A stretch of DNA of 64,000 bases, taken from Volvox africanus. Lineage: Eukaryota > Chlorophyta > Chlorophyceae > Chlamydomonadales > Volvocaceae. The position numbers and the translations under genes were made by a program. The DNA is taken from NCBI GenBank assembly GCA_030268105.1, contig BSDZ01000020.1, positions 62,001 to 126,000 of the forward strand, given 5' to 3'. Shown in pieces: positions 13,265 to 26,300 of the stretch. The notes under the pieces were generated by a model. That model had not been told where the DNA came from, made no database searches, and was given only the letters and a program-made list of their open reading frames with translations. Position 1 is the first letter of the stretch. Each line of letters opens with the position of its first letter.

Positions 13265-13471
13265 GCAGCAGGTACGAGTTTAGCTGTGAAGGTAGCACGA
13301 GTCATAATGCTCATGTGCCAATAATGGTGCTCGTACCTATAGTACTGGCCTTCATGGGTGTCTTGGCGGTCCCAAGCGATTCCGAGCACTCATGCAGTTG
13401 GGTTGAAGGTCCTGCCGCCTCCCCCCTTACTGTCCTTGCCCCTGCAGAAGTATCCACCACCGAAAGAATAG
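11849..13471 (+). CDS. SERAC1-like alpha/beta serine hydrolase, 398 aa, complete
   Basis: Exons 11849-12592, 12683-12844, 12964-13230 and 13448-13471 (stop TAG), all GT-AG and all phase 0. The ATG at 11849 follows an in-frame TAG 21 bases upstream. Residues 34-40 hold the HG motif (DILFFHG), Ser133 sits in VGHSLGG, YYSTPHAGS is the conserved strand after it, and His276 in ADHYGICQP is the likely catalytic histidine. Order and spacing match the SERAC1/PGAP1-type hydrolases, which act on lipids or lipid-linked substrates at membranes. No signal peptide or membrane segment is evident. Residues 303-398 form a Trp/Asp/Lys-rich tail (with PCKIC) that I do not recognise. The last exon adds only seven residues (KYPPPKE), so the 3' end is the least certain part. 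Confidence 0.85.
13231..13261. repeat. (GT)n microsatellite at a splice donor
   Basis: About fifteen GT dinucleotides begin immediately at the end of exon 3 of the SERAC1-like gene, so the donor GT is the first repeat unit. Confidence 0.9.
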
Positions 13472-14685
13472 GCACCCCTCTCTGGCCCAAGGACGGTTGA
13501 AGGGCCGAGCTTACGAGGTTAGGGATCCAGGTGTCCTTGTGTGCAAGGAGGTTTACGTGCGTTATGGAGACGGGATTGCATGGGGCCGCACTGGACAGGA
13601 TGGGACACCTGTTGAGTCGTGGTGGGAAAGTGGCTGGAAGGAGGCATGTGGTCAGTCCCATATGGTTTAGGGAGTCACTTAGGGCAGTTGGGGCGGAAGT
13701 GTCTATTGCTGGCCTGGGCCGTCGGGTGTTTGTGCGTTTTGTTAGTTGAGGACAGGCAGGGGATTTAGGAGAGGAGCCGCTTGAATGAGATTACTAGACA
13801 TGATGGGTACCCGGGTTCATGCAACTAGGTATTAATTATGGCGGAAGAATTGACTTCAAGATGGGAGTCAGCCCGCTGATCCGATCACCTAGTTTTGTTG
13901 AGTCGTGATTCAGCCCGAAGGAGCCCTTTCATACCGGTTCCAATGTACGGCAAAGAAATGTGGAAGGAAAAGGTGAAGTCAGAAAGCACACCGATGGGTT
14001 CATATTTGCTTTTATTACATCTCAAATGATGTCCTTGGTTGAATGCAACGAAATCGACTGAATCAAAGTTGAATGACAGTGTTCCGGGTATGGCATCCTT
14101 CTCCTTAGACATACTTTGGGACATCCTAAAACCCTAAGATTGATATCTCACAGCCAGCGCGCGAATTCCGGTGAGAATTACTGCGAATGTAACGCACAGC
14201 CGTAACGCAGCAGAATGAAATCAGCATGCCATCCCAAAGTTCTTCAAAAAAACACTCATGATGGATCCTTGTCACTATTTACGAGCAAAAAATCTCGTTG
14301 TTACCTAGCAATAGTATCATTCTTACAAAGCTCGTAATATATGAATCCCAAGTATAAAGCACATGACTTGTCTGCAGCCCACAGACGACTGCCGTTCATA
14401 GCGCCAGGCATTACACGGTGCAGCCCCGCCTTTTTTTCGGCATCATTTAAGGCGGCCGACAGTCATCTCTTGTCAGGTCTAGGGACCTGCTTCATGCTGT
14501 ATATTATTGGCCAAATCAATGGCTGGCATGGCAGGCAGCCAAAAGACAAAGGTAACACTCCTTCCTTGGTTATTCTTACCAATACTCGTACACAGATACA
14601 TATGTTAAACATATGACTACGTACTTATACATACTCATACATGTACTATATACGTACACAGGAATAACACATATTTGCTCCTTTC
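13472..14685. other. Intergenic, no gene recognised
   Basis: This lies between the SERAC1-like gene and the ankyrin relic. Only short, motif-free open frames are present. A polyadenylation-type TGTAA occurs near 14186, but its link to the gene is unproven. Confidence 0.4.
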
Positions 14686-14898
14686 TTTTCTAGTTTCCAG
14701 TCGCATCTGTGGCGGCCTTTCAAGCTCAGTGGCGAGGAGGAGGTCGACGAACTCTTCCCCTTCGTCATCCACCTCCCCAAACAGAGGGGTCGGGGGGTGT
14801 TACGACCAAACCCGTCTTGCGGCAGTGGTGCTGATGTGATGGCGGAACGATGGGTTTTCAGAGCTTCAGTCAGAGACTCTATATTCCCGATATTCACC
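14686..14898 (-). pseudogene. Decayed ankyrin-repeat exon (paralog of 56337-56541)
   Basis: On the minus strand, NIESLTEALKTHRSAITSAP continuing LPQD matches NIEFLRNLLKTSHFAITSAP continuing LPQD of the plus-strand ankyrin gene; a later frame gives ELERPPQMRLETRK against ELERPPHMRLAARK. The acceptor and its phase are conserved. At least one frameshift separates the two halves, and the donor GT of the intact copy is replaced by GA, so the exon could not be spliced normally. Intron bases just past the donor are still alignable (CAAATATGTGT). Confidence 0.8.
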
Positions 14899-16586
14899 CT
14901 GGATGTTTGAATGAATTTTAGTGGTTCAAATTAGTTTGTCACCTCATACACCCTGGCAGGAGCGGCGGTGGGCATGCAATGCAGTCCGGCATGTATCGAC
15001 AATCGAAATTACTGACTCCTAAAAATGCATGAATAATGTATCCAGGTAGAAACTATACGGCGAGAGCGGGGCTCATTGGTTGATGATTGTCGCAAGCAGT
15101 AGTGTATGAAATATAGAAAGATTTCGTTCACAAAGACAAAAGCATTTGTAATCTTCAAATTTCAATGCTAAGTTATGCTTGCTAGGCTTGGCGCAAAGGT
15201 TTGCCGGAAGCAAACATTTCCCATAAATCGATAAGATTTGATTTAAAATTGAAACCTTGTACAATCCCCTATTGTAATACGTTGCAAGCATGGCAAATTA
15301 AGCACAATTGACGAGCAATGAGGCAAATCCGTTCACCATGAGTCGACCACTGCCATGTATAAACCTAGACATCCAGCTAAATACCAAATGGACAAACAGT
15401 AGAAGATTTGATTACCAAGACATGCTTCATCTGTAATTAGTTGTTGCTCTCGGAACAGAAAGCCATTGCCATTTCTGTTACAAATGCACAGTGCTAATGA
15501 AGGCCTAGGTCAAGAACCGATGGCCTGACGAACAACAAGAACGCGTGCTGAACAACTAGAACAAGATGTAAATACAGCCCGCGAATAAATACAGCCCTGA
15601 GGTCACGGACTGAGGTAAGGCCCTTACTTTAAACGCCTTACCTGGGCCTTACGCCTAACTAGCCCGGCTTCCTAACGCAAGCCCGCATTATCTGATTTCG
15701 AGGCGAATTCCCATAAATGCTCGCCGATCTACTTGTTGCTGCTCCCGCACATCAGTTTGTGTGCGTGCCACTAAGATTATGTCACAGCTAACTGGTAGAG
15801 ATACCAATTTCTTTATGAGCCCAGTGTCCAAATGCGCGGGCCGTTAGTTTCTGCCTGAAAGCTTTCCGATGCTCACATTTGATTTGTCATTTGATTCGTA
15901 GATTTCCCCCGCTCTTCGAACGAGTGCAGAGTGCCGATGTTATCTCGCTCTGATGGTCAGCAAAGATTTGAAAGATATTGAGCAAATACACATAGATTAA
16001 AAAGCGGGGTTTCTCATGTTTTCAATAATGGATTGTGTTGGAATGCGACACGCAGTCGGACAGGGAAGCAACTCCCTAGTTCGTTACATAATTGCTTTTT
16101 GTTTTGGCCACGCAGGCCTGCCCGCCTCCCGACTGTAACAGATTATGTCAATACTTAATAATATTCCTGAAGTCATTCTATCCTCATTATACTAGGTATC
16201 ATAAAGGCGCTTACCGTACAGCGGTACACATTGCATCCCGTACATCAGTACATACATACAATACATAGTCCGGCTACGGCTGTAATATTCCGTACACGGA
16301 TGCCCGTATACGGCCAGATCTCCATCTACAATCGTCTAGAGGAATCCGCAACCGCAAAACAACCACTATCGTACAATAAACGTCGAAAACCTTTCGTCGT
16401 ACAACTTCAAATTAGAGAATGAAAGCACGATATGGCCTTCCTCACTAGGCGTACATACTTTTCGATATTCTCCCCTACCCCTACCCTCTCAAACAACAGC
16501 GACAAAATTAGTAGTAACTTCCCACCTACACCCCGTCTTCCCCCGCCATCAGCCATAGCAAGAAGGATAGGCACGTAGGTACACAC
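14899..16586. other. No gene recognised
   Basis: AT-moderate DNA between the ankyrin and WD40 relics, with no recognisable coding motif or repeat. By analogy with the plus-strand locus it may be former intron or intergenic spacer. Confidence 0.35.
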
Positions 16587-19564
16587 CCGTATCGTCAAGT
16601 TGGAAGAGTGCGGCCGTTCTGTCTTCGGAAACCAGAATACAGCGCGATCCGTCGGCCGTGAACCATGCACCACATATGCCCTTCATGTGGATTTCGTCGT
16701 ACTTACGGAACGTCTCCCCCGTACCAAGGTCCCAATGCCACACGCAGGCATTTCCGTAGGCCGTCGTGAGCATCCAGGCAAACTTCGCATTGACTTGGGA
16801 ACACACGGGCCCGATATGTTGAGTTCGCGTGACGCTGGTCTGCAAGCAGGGAAGGGGCACCACCAGTTGCATGTACCCTTGTATCAGGAAGGAGCGGGCC
16901 AAAGACCCTCCACAGGTAGAGGGCATGGGTGCCCCCATGTCGATGGACGATGATGACCCCAATTAAAGTGACCTGCGAGCTGACCAGGAGCGGAGTTGAC
17001 GCCTTAGTTGATTCGGCAGATTCCGCTGGATGCCGGTGGTGGGTACTGAACCCGGGAAGAGCACTGATTTCGGACAAGTCGGCATGGGAGACCGGATGAG
17101 GGTGCCCCGAAATACCGGGGAAGGTAGGGACTGCCAGGTTAGTGGCCACGGGTGAAGATGTACCCCCCTATCCACCAAAAGAAAGGATGTCGTTGAGTGG
17201 TGGTTGAGCTCTCGTTAAGATCGTGAAATCCCTTGCCACTCCTCTACACATGCAGGCGATCAGGTAACGTCATTTCCTCGATTAGTGGCATGGAAATGTG
17301 TTCATACCGCGTGGAAATTCTATCCAGACAAAGAACCCTACCCGCACAAGCTCGCGTGAGGACAAAGCGAACAAATGGGTTTCCCTTTCCTGACCATCCA
17401 ACACCGCAACCTTGCCCCGCATCTGCCACTGTGACTCTCCCCACTGCCACAACTGTGATTGTGGCCACAGCTGCTTCTTAAATCGTCGTTGTGGTAGGGC
17501 ACCAAACCGGCATCTCCGCCTGACGAAACACATAACTTTAGTAAAATTGATAAGTTGCTGAACACCGCTGATGTCTGCCATATCAACTTGTCCCTGACGA
17601 AATCGTACACGTGACGTTGATATTCATCTGCGGCCAAGGTTAGTATAGTTGTCGTTTGATATAGAATGCCGTACATATACGACATACACCACCCACAGTA
17701 AGGATTATTGCCGTGCGTCATGAATGGCCGTGTTGACGGATCCATGATATATGGAAGCAATTGACGAATCAAGAAAGGCAGAAATGGTTTTCCTAGCCCT
17801 ATTAAATGATATATAATCACCTGCTGCCCGGTCTGCTAGCCAGCGCATAAGCTTGCTTGTTGAAGGCAATGGTATCGTCAGGTGGTGGCAACCTGATGAT
17901 GTTTATATTCACCTGAGCATCGCCTGCATGTGTGACCCGCACATCTATAGCCCACTCATCCCGCTTATGTGCACCTGCGGACCTGGTGAAACCAAGGTCG
18001 TTCACGCCGGGCAAATCGCAACAAACTGCAGCGTTCCGTCGCGCGATACGTCCTATATGGGTCGAGTACTGAATCCCCTCTTAGCATGTCCAACTGATGT
18101 GACTCGGTGTAACTGGGGCCCTCTATGTCGAAGAGCTGGATGCGTTTGTCGGAGCACACCGCCTCAACTTATAGGGCGATGAGAGCGATGTCGTTTCCAC
18201 CAGCCCCTCATGTGTGAGTACCGATGCTTGAAACCGCCGTAAGCATCATCATCAGGTGGGCACCCATCACGACTGCTGTCGCCAGAATTGCTTGTGTCGA
18301 TTCCAGAGGCAACTGTAAAGGCAACTTCCCCTGCAGCTTCCCCTGCACGCAGGATGGTTGTCACGAGGATATCGTTTTGAGGACGCGTTACTGTGTTTAG
18401 ATTGGTGCCCCTAGTCAAGGAAGCTCGGGTAAGTGCCACCGCTCCACATGTATATCGATCTCCCTGCCTCGTCAGCTTCATGGGTTCCGTTCCAAGGTAC
18501 TACTAGCGAGAGGTACCAGAAGCCGTGCAGGGAGGTTGCTGCGACCCGCCGTGAAGTTTTGGATAAGATATGATTCGCACGTGTATTGTGATGTGCAGGG
18601 TTATGACAAAACTAATAAGCAATTTGGATACAACAAAGCACGCAGATTAGGCTTCCAAGCATATATTCCGTACCTCTGCCATCGCCGTTGTTCAGCCGGA
18701 GACAATGAAAGTAGTTACAGTGGAAAAGGAAGTGCGGGCGGTATCATAGATAGAGGAGGTGGGGGAGGAAGCGGGGTTCGTGGAGGAGGTCATGGGTTCT
18801 GCGGCGGCCTGCGGATAGGGCCACCGGGGAGGAACCAAATACCGCAGGAAAACGTGGAAGTGGGGATGTGTCTGGATGCAGGCTCTGGGTAGCCCGATGC
18901 GGATAACATGGGAGATTGATAAATGAGCAAGGGCCAGGCATACGTTGATAGATGCACCCTAGGAGGCCGTGAGCTGCCGGTTCGGAAGCAGCGAGCACCC
19001 GAGATTGAGCTTCCTTGCCTGTAGCTTCGGCTTATACATGCCTGCAGACCACAGCAAGCGTTGGCATGCGAGGAAGTAGGGATCTCGACAGATCGATTTC
19101 CTCATGACCCTCCTCGCTGCGCGGACGAGTATGACGCCGATCATTTGGTTCAATGGGGATTGGAGGTCGGATGTGCAATTAAAGAGACATGTATGAACCT
19201 CTTATCTGTCGCAACACTCCTTTTAAGTAAGTGCTTCATACGCATGCATCAAGAAGGGCGGCGGTAAGCCAGAGTGTCTCATCGCACTGTATCGCCCCCT
19301 GCTATCGATCTTAAGGCACACAGTGGTTCGCAGCTGGTCGTTGTACAGCTGGCGCTGCCCTGCCGCTCCACCACCTTTAGTACTGCCGGCAGCACTGCTA
19401 ATGCATTCGAAAACGCTGCTCCACAGCAACTCTCGACTGAAGATGCTCCATAATGAAACATCGCCCTGTACGTCGACGACGAGAAGAACCTCTCCGGCTT
19501 TCGGCTGCCAAAACACAGCGCAGGACTTTAAAGGTTTGGTGGTGAAGTTCATCCAATTCATCAA
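16587..19564 (-). pseudogene. Decayed WD40-repeat gene, inverted paralog of 34524-50261
   Basis: Recognisable exon remnants read from high to low coordinates. 19564 to about 19300 (GEVLLVVDVQGDVSLWSIFS) pairs with plus exon 1. Around 18330-18160 and 18160-18075 (VCSDKRIQLFDIEGPSYTES) pair with plus exon 39751-40116. About 17629-17540 (RHVYDFVRDKLIW) and 17480-17340 (QMRGKVAVLDGQ) pair with exon 40549-40763. 16839-16587 (GAWFTADGSRCILVSEDRTA) pairs with 40965-41226. Acceptors and phases agree, including the unusual TTGGCCGCAG acceptor. Frame is lost between the two parts of the 18.2 kb exon and again near 17475, and no counterparts of plus exons 36333-37885 or 50005-50261 were found. It is therefore called a pseudogene, although sequencing error could mimic the frameshifts. 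Confidence 0.75.
17020..17178 (-). repeat. Dispersed repeat of about 160 bp, copy 1
   Basis: The reverse complement aligns along its length with 36716-36877; shared blocks include ATTTCGGGGCACCCTCATC and GGGTTCAG-ACCCACC. It lies in a different intron position of the WD40 relic from that of copy 2 in the intact gene, so it moved independently. Confidence 0.8.
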
Positions 19565-19569
19565 GGGAA

Positions 19570-19830
19570 CGAGGAACGGAGATCACGGGCCGGAGTCCGG
19601 GGTACAGAGCACGGGGCCGGTGGCCGGGGTCGGGGTTCGGGGGTCCAGGGTGCGGGGTGCAGGGTCCGGGGGCCGAGGACGGGGATGGAGTATGCCAGAC
19701 GGGGAATGGGGAACAAGTGACGGGGGATGAAGGCCGGAGTCCGGGGTTCGGGATCCGGGGGCTAGGGGTCGAGGACAGTGGACGGGGAACGAGGGACGGG
19801 GCAAGGGGCATGGGAAGTAGTAGCTATTAT
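19570..19830 (+). repeat. G-rich imperfect minisatellite
   Basis: Dozens of irregular GGGG-containing 7-10 nt units lie on the plus strand, with many runs of three or more Gs spaced closely enough for G-quadruplexes. It sits just upstream of the first remnant exon of the minus-strand WD40 relic. Confidence 0.75.
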
Positions 19831-20304
19831 CAGCCTTCAAATTTGATGGATTGCTCCGGGGTCCATAAAAACAACGCTTGCGTACATTAATACATAGTTA
19901 TGATCCATTCAATTCTTAATCCGCTTCGAAGTAAAGATCGCCTTTATGTATGCCTTGAACCTCTTTCTTTAGGGACCGTACTACGAGACCGTACAGTTCA
20001 AACTGTTACGTTAGGTGATTTAGGTTCTTCAAACACATATGTAATATGGATTTATGCAAGTTGGCTTGTAATTATATATCGGATACCTGTCGTATACTAC
20101 ACCCATCTTCCAATGATTTAGCTAGCTCGGAATTTTTGGGTCGTCAATACCCATTCTAAGCCCTAACACTTATTGTTAGACCTATAACATATTGTTAGAC
20201 AACGAATATTCCTGCTCGTTGATGCTATTGGGGTTTTGACATCAGTAGTATCTTCTGACGCGAAATCTAGGTTCTCTAATTTGTCCTGTTGTGCACGTCA
20301 ACCG

Positions 20305-23300
20305 ATGCATCATCATAACTCTATAATTCGTGGCCATATTCTGGCGCAAACGCATAAGGCGGTTCTGGCCCCGATTCGACCGCATGGCGCCGTCCCGTGC
20401 CAAGTCCGCACCAAGATGGTATCATTGGCGGCTACCCAGGTCATGGTAAGTAGAAGTCTGTGTTTTATACGCAATATTTATGCCTCAGAGTGTAAAATGT
20501 GTAGCACGACGTTCATGACCTACATATCTGAATCCCTACTTGAGCCTACGGCATCTTAGCTTGATGTTACGTGGGACCCTACCACTGCAGGGTGGGCCCG
20601 AAACACGGCCGGCGGTGCAGCTGTCTGTTTCTCCAGGCGACGTCCTAGCAAACCCCGATGCAGTGGTGCAGGTGAACCTGTGTTTTTCGTTTCAAATCCC
20701 ATCTCGTAATGGTACCATCTGGGATATTGTAAATGCTGTTCTCAGTAACCCGGTGGCTTGCATACCGAGTTTGGTATCCGCCCTTGGACCCCCTCCCCCT
20801 GTCTGAGATCGGGTTGGAAAGCTCTGGATGTCTCTACCCGACGCTCCTCCATTGCACGCAAAGTCCACCACTGCAATGCAGTCATAAAATAATATTACTA
20901 AAACCTGCGTAAGGTAACGACCTTCAAAAATCTAGTGTTATCTCGTGGACGCGTGAAGGTCCGTTATGCCGTCCCTTACGGACATGCGCCTCCATATTGG
21001 TTGCTACCGGCTGCAGGTTGGAGTCGGGCAACCGACGTATACCGTACGCGTGCTGTACCGCAGCCGCGGAGGGCCCCTGGAGGGCGCCTCCTGTGTTTGG
21101 GCCCACATCGGTCACAGCGGTTGGCGGGACACGCAGGACGTGATGCTCTCCAACATCGACACCGACGGTATCAGTCATGAGCAGGTATCAGTCATGACCA
21201 GAGTACGGCACGCCGTGCGTACCCAAGCGCCCGCAGTATCATGTTTTCCTTTACGACGATGGACGAAGCTGTTCAGGTCTCAATGTCCGGAATCTGATCC
21301 CCTATTAGCTTTAGCCTTCTTCATCTAGGAGTGCATTTCTGGCATCACCGGCCATCCGGGACCTGACCCGGTTGCGGTCGGTCATGATCGTACGTTGTCA
21401 GGGTGCTATGGCTTGGGGGGCTTAGGATACCTGCGAGTACGACCGCCCCTGACCTACGTACGAAGCTTAAGGTCCCTTTCAAACGAAACCCAAACCTGCG
21501 CAGACTCTGACCCGAATCCTCTCCCCGTTTTCCTCGACCTGATACGAAACCGTCCATCCATCTCCGTCTTCTCCCCTCTCCCCTCCCCGTCCCCCCGTCC
21601 CCTCTCCCCCGCTCCCCCTCTCCCCCGCTCCCCCTCTCCCCCGCTCCCCCGCTCAGGTATGGCAGGGCACGTACCTGGTTCCCGCTGGTCGCCTCGCCCC
21701 CCCCTGGCACCTGGAGACGCAGATGGTGTTCAAGGGGCTGCTTGGCGGACATGAGCGGTGGGACAACAACGGGGGCTCCAACTGGACGGTGGCGGTGGAG
21801 GTCACTCCAGGGGAGGGGCTGGTGGCTGCGCTCAACTCAAGCTCGGCAGGCACCCGGGCGCTGGTGAGTGGGGGTTGGGGGTTGAGCGCCCTGGCACGGA
21901 GCCGGAAGGGAGGCAGGGAGAGGACTAGGGACGGGGTTGGGGAGACGCGGATGTGCGATGTCATCAACATGCGCCGCAGTTCCCCCTGGCAGAAGTCCTT
22001 CACTGCAAACAAGGTGTGAGAGACGAGGGAGAGGGATGCCGAGGCGTGAGAGTGGCATGTCCAAGGAGACCGTTTGAAAGCTCCACATGCGGTGGCTCCG
22101 AAGCTTTCCAATGCGTTTGCAACTGCCCCCTGTCCTTCTGCCGATGTCGCAAACGCCCTTCCGCCCCTCCCCTCACGTGACAGCTCCTCACCTCTTGCCG
22201 CCTCCGGCAGACTAAAGCCCTAACGCCCCGACCTGGTGCCCCGACCTGGTACTCGCAGACCAGCAGTCTGCTGCTGAGGCTGGAGGCGCTGGTGGCCAGC
22301 CGGCTGTTGACTCCTGAGCAGGGCTCGGTGCTCAGGATGCTGGCGTGGCAGCACGACATGAGCACCGTCAAGGCGTACCAGGTAGGGAGGCGGGTGGGAC
22401 GTTTGAAGTCTGATACCATATTCGTCCGTACGTCCGTACACAGGGGGTAGGTTGCGAGATTGGGCGGCTCAGGTGTGCTGAGGTCGGGGTTCGTTGCGGG
22501 ATGTGGCAGACCCCGTAATGGGGAAGCCAAGGGGATGGGGCCGGGTAAAACCAAACTGTGCTACATTGTATATTCTGTTGTTCGTTGCGAAAATGCCACG
22601 TTACACGCCTTTTCCCGTGGCTTATACCGCATCGCGCTCGCTCGTTGGATGACCCCCCCGCCTACGCAGTCGGTACGGCACTTGGACGACAAATCGGTGG
22701 CGGGCGCACTGGCGGGCCGATGCGCATGGCTGCGGCCGCCGGGACTGAATGTCGTACACGTGGCCAGCGAGATGGCGCCGATTGCCAAGGTAGATACATA
22801 CGGTGGACGAGAATTATCTTCAGCACACGCAGTCAAGGGTTTTGGGCGAGGAGGGGGCCCGGGTAAGGGAGGCACGGCTGCACCAACACACCCACGCACC
22901 CGAACCTACACAAAATCAGTTGTATATACAGACGTGGACTCAAAAAAGGCGCTCTTCCTAGATTGCGGTTGTGATGTACGACGGGCTCCGTCGTCTTAAA
23001 AAGGGGGTACCGCGGATGAGTCAGCACCCCGCCCCCTCGCACCCACTTCCCCCTTCCCCCCCCCCTCGGGGCCCCAGGTGGGAGGGCTGGCCGACGTGGT
23101 GTCGTCCCTGGCGAAGGCCCACCAGTCGTCGGGGCTGCTGACGGAGGTGATCCTGCCCAAGTACGACTGCATCCAGTACGGTGAGCAACCCTCGCGGCCA
23201 ACCCTCGCGGCGGGGTAGTACTCCCGGGAGGCCCCCGCATGTGAACACTGCCCGCATGTGTACGACAACAACGCAATGCCCAATACCACCTCCACACCCT

Positions 23301-26300
23301 TCCTCCCGCCTAACCCCGTACAGGCGAGGTTCACGAGCTGCGGCAGATGAGCGAGCTGGAGGTGCCCTGGGGCCCCGACCCCAACCGCACTGTGCGGACA
23401 GTGGTGTGGAGTGGCTGTGTGGACGGACTGCCGGTCTACTTCATAGAGCCGCACTGCCCGGAAAAGTGGGTGGCCGAGAGGGGGTTAAGTGAGGTGGCGG
23501 CCATGATGGCGAGTGGGGGCGGGTGGGTTGGCGGCGCTATCGATCTCGCACCTTTGCTGATGGATCTCCCGCACTCGCGCAGGTACTTTTGGCGGGGTAA
23601 GTTCTACGGCGAGCCGGACGACGCGGCGCGCTTCTGCTTCTTCAGCCGGGCTGCGCTGGAGTTCCTCGCGCGCCGACAGCACGAGGCGCCCGACGTCATC
23701 CACTGCCACGACTGGCAGGCGGCCGCGGTGGTGAGGCGGGGAACAAGTGGGAGCTCCTGCGCTCTGTCTGTCTATCTGTCGGAGTGCATCCGCCTGTTCC
23801 TTTGTCGATCAGTTGATGCACTTCGTTGAGAATGAGTGAGACACCGCCCCTCCACGTCATCACCGTACATCATTCGTACCCCCCCTCGACAAGTCCTGGT
23901 GGAAATGCCCCCGCCTCTTCCTCCTCCCCCCACCCCGCCCCCCACCCCGCATCAGGGTCCGCTTCTTCGCGAAACCTATCGGGCGTCCGGACTGTCCCGC
24001 ACTCGCTCAGTGCTCACTATTCACAACATGGCTTTCCAGGTGGGAACAGCCTGGCTGGTTAGTTGGCGTTTGGGCTGGGGCTTGTGACCACCAACGTGCT
24101 TTCGTATACGGGGTATGCAAAATGTATGCTTTGCTGTGCCGTACTTGCAGCACCCGTTCTGCGAGTTGCGCCGGTACTTGTCGGCCATGTGTGTATTCCC
24201 GGCCCTCCCTTCCCATTCCCCCCCTCGTTGCCCTACACCCTGTGCCCACCTGGGTGTAGTTATGGGGTTTTCTGCATGCGCGTTATTAGTGGTCCTACCG
24301 CTCCTTCCTCCCTCTCTCCCCGCCTCCCCTCCTACGCCCCACAACACACAGGGCCACATCAGGGGGTCATTCCTGCAGCACATGGGTCTGGCCTCTCGGG
24401 CCTCCCATGTCGTACAACCCGACATCATGCTGCACCACCACCACCACCAGGGCCAGCAGCATTCTCAGGCCGCCGGACACGTCAGCATCAACCCGAACGG
24501 AATGTGCAGCTGGTCCAATGCGACCCTGAATCTGCTCAAGGTGCGTCCGTCAAGACGGCGCGGGGTGATGACGGTTGGGCGCGGGGTGCGTGAGGTGCTG
24601 AGCGACAGAAGGGCGCTGACGTGCGTCCCGCACACGCCCTCCTAACCACCACAAAGCCGTGTAGCTCAATCACATCACAGTTTGCCGAGCTCGTTTTACG
24701 TTGCCAGGCGAATGGTGGACCCCCTCCCGCTCCCGTCATCCGTCATCCGCCTTTTGCAACCTGGCCGCCTCTTTCCCTACCCGAATGGGATGGTTTGGGT
24801 TTTTGGTTGCGATTGGGCAGCACAAACGTATTCCCGTCTTCCCACCACAGCCTCCGATATGTACATACACATAATCATGAGCTCTTTTCCTTTGTTTCCC
24901 CTCCAAAGGGCGCGATCGTGTATGCGGACCGCATCACCACCGTCAGTCCCACCTACGCCCGCGAGGTGCTGGGCGAGCAGATGGGGATGGGGCTCAACGG
25001 AGTGCTTCAGCGCCACCAGTACAAGCTGGCGGGGGTGCTCAACGGACTGGACTACGAGGTGAGGGGGGCGTAGCGGGGCCGGGGGTCTGCGGCTGGCGCA
25101 CCGCACGATGTGCTGTGTGTCACGTTCACATCCTGACACCGGCGCCATTACTGCCACAACCGTCACGACCGCCCGTGCCAATGCAGCGATGCCGCTGCTG
25201 TGTACACGCACATACGCACATACACATGCGCACAGGCTTCATTTGATTCCCCGCTGCTCGGTCGTCTAGCTCGTGTCTGTGTTTTCGTTTTCCCTGATCT
25301 AATACCTCTCCCCTCACCTGCCTCCTTCCTCTGCGCCTCCTTCCTCTCCTCCTCCCCTCCCCCGCCTCCCTTCTTCGTCCGCTGCAGACCTGGAACCCGG
25401 CCACTGACCCCTGCCTGCCCGCCCACTTCACCGCGGACGACACCGCGGGCAAGAGGGCCTGCAAGGCCGCGCTCTGCAGGGAGCTGGGACTCCCATTCGA
25501 CGGAGACATGTCCCCCGGACCCGCTGCCGCAACTGCTAACGGCCACAAGGAAAACAACGGACACAACGGAACGCATTACAGCAGTAGCAGCAGAAATGGA
25601 GGGCCCAGCGGATTAGGGCCCGGCGGTGGTTGGGGTCCGAACGGCCGTCCGTTGTTGGCGATCGTTAGTCGGTTGACGGAGCAGAAGGGCCTCTACCTCA
25701 TGACTGCGGGTCTGCGAGCCGCTGTGGAGGCGGGGGCCCAGGTGGTGGTGCTCGGCAGCGCCCCGGACCCCAAGGTCAGTGAAACCCAAGAAGGGCTGGT
25801 GGAGGCGGGCGGGCAAGGGGGAGGACCGGAAAGGACCGTCGAGCCAGTCGGCATTCCCCCCTCATCCCCCCCCCGCCCGGGGTTGAGGGGATGGAGTTCT
25901 GCCGCCTGGTGTGAGGGCCTTATGGCCGTCCGGTCTTCCAGTGCGATGCATTCCGCGGCAGCACATCGGAAATGAAGTGATTGGGACAGGCGAAACAGAG
26001 TCTGTGAGGAAGTGAATTGGGGCCAAAGGAAGGGAGCCAGCGGGAGGAGGAAATGGAGAAGAGGAGGGAGGGGCAGAAATGGATCGGGGTCCGGTGGATG
26101 AGTTGGTCAAATATAAAAGGAAAGCTTAGGGTTACGGGAGCCGTCTGACACTGGTTTGATGGGGTCTAGGAGAGAGGGGTTTGAGCACATGCAGTGAGTC
26201 ATGGTAGTGGTCATGTGCTTCCCCAGATACCCCGGTGTTACCCAATCCCGGTTTCTGCAAACACAACTGCATCTGTGTCGCACTGCTGTCCTGTTCTGAC

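Noticed and set aside
20236..20304. Upstream extension of the starch synthase first exon
   Set aside because: The open frame begins at TTG with no ATG before 20305; a eukaryotic start at 20305 gives a normal transit-peptide-like N-terminus.
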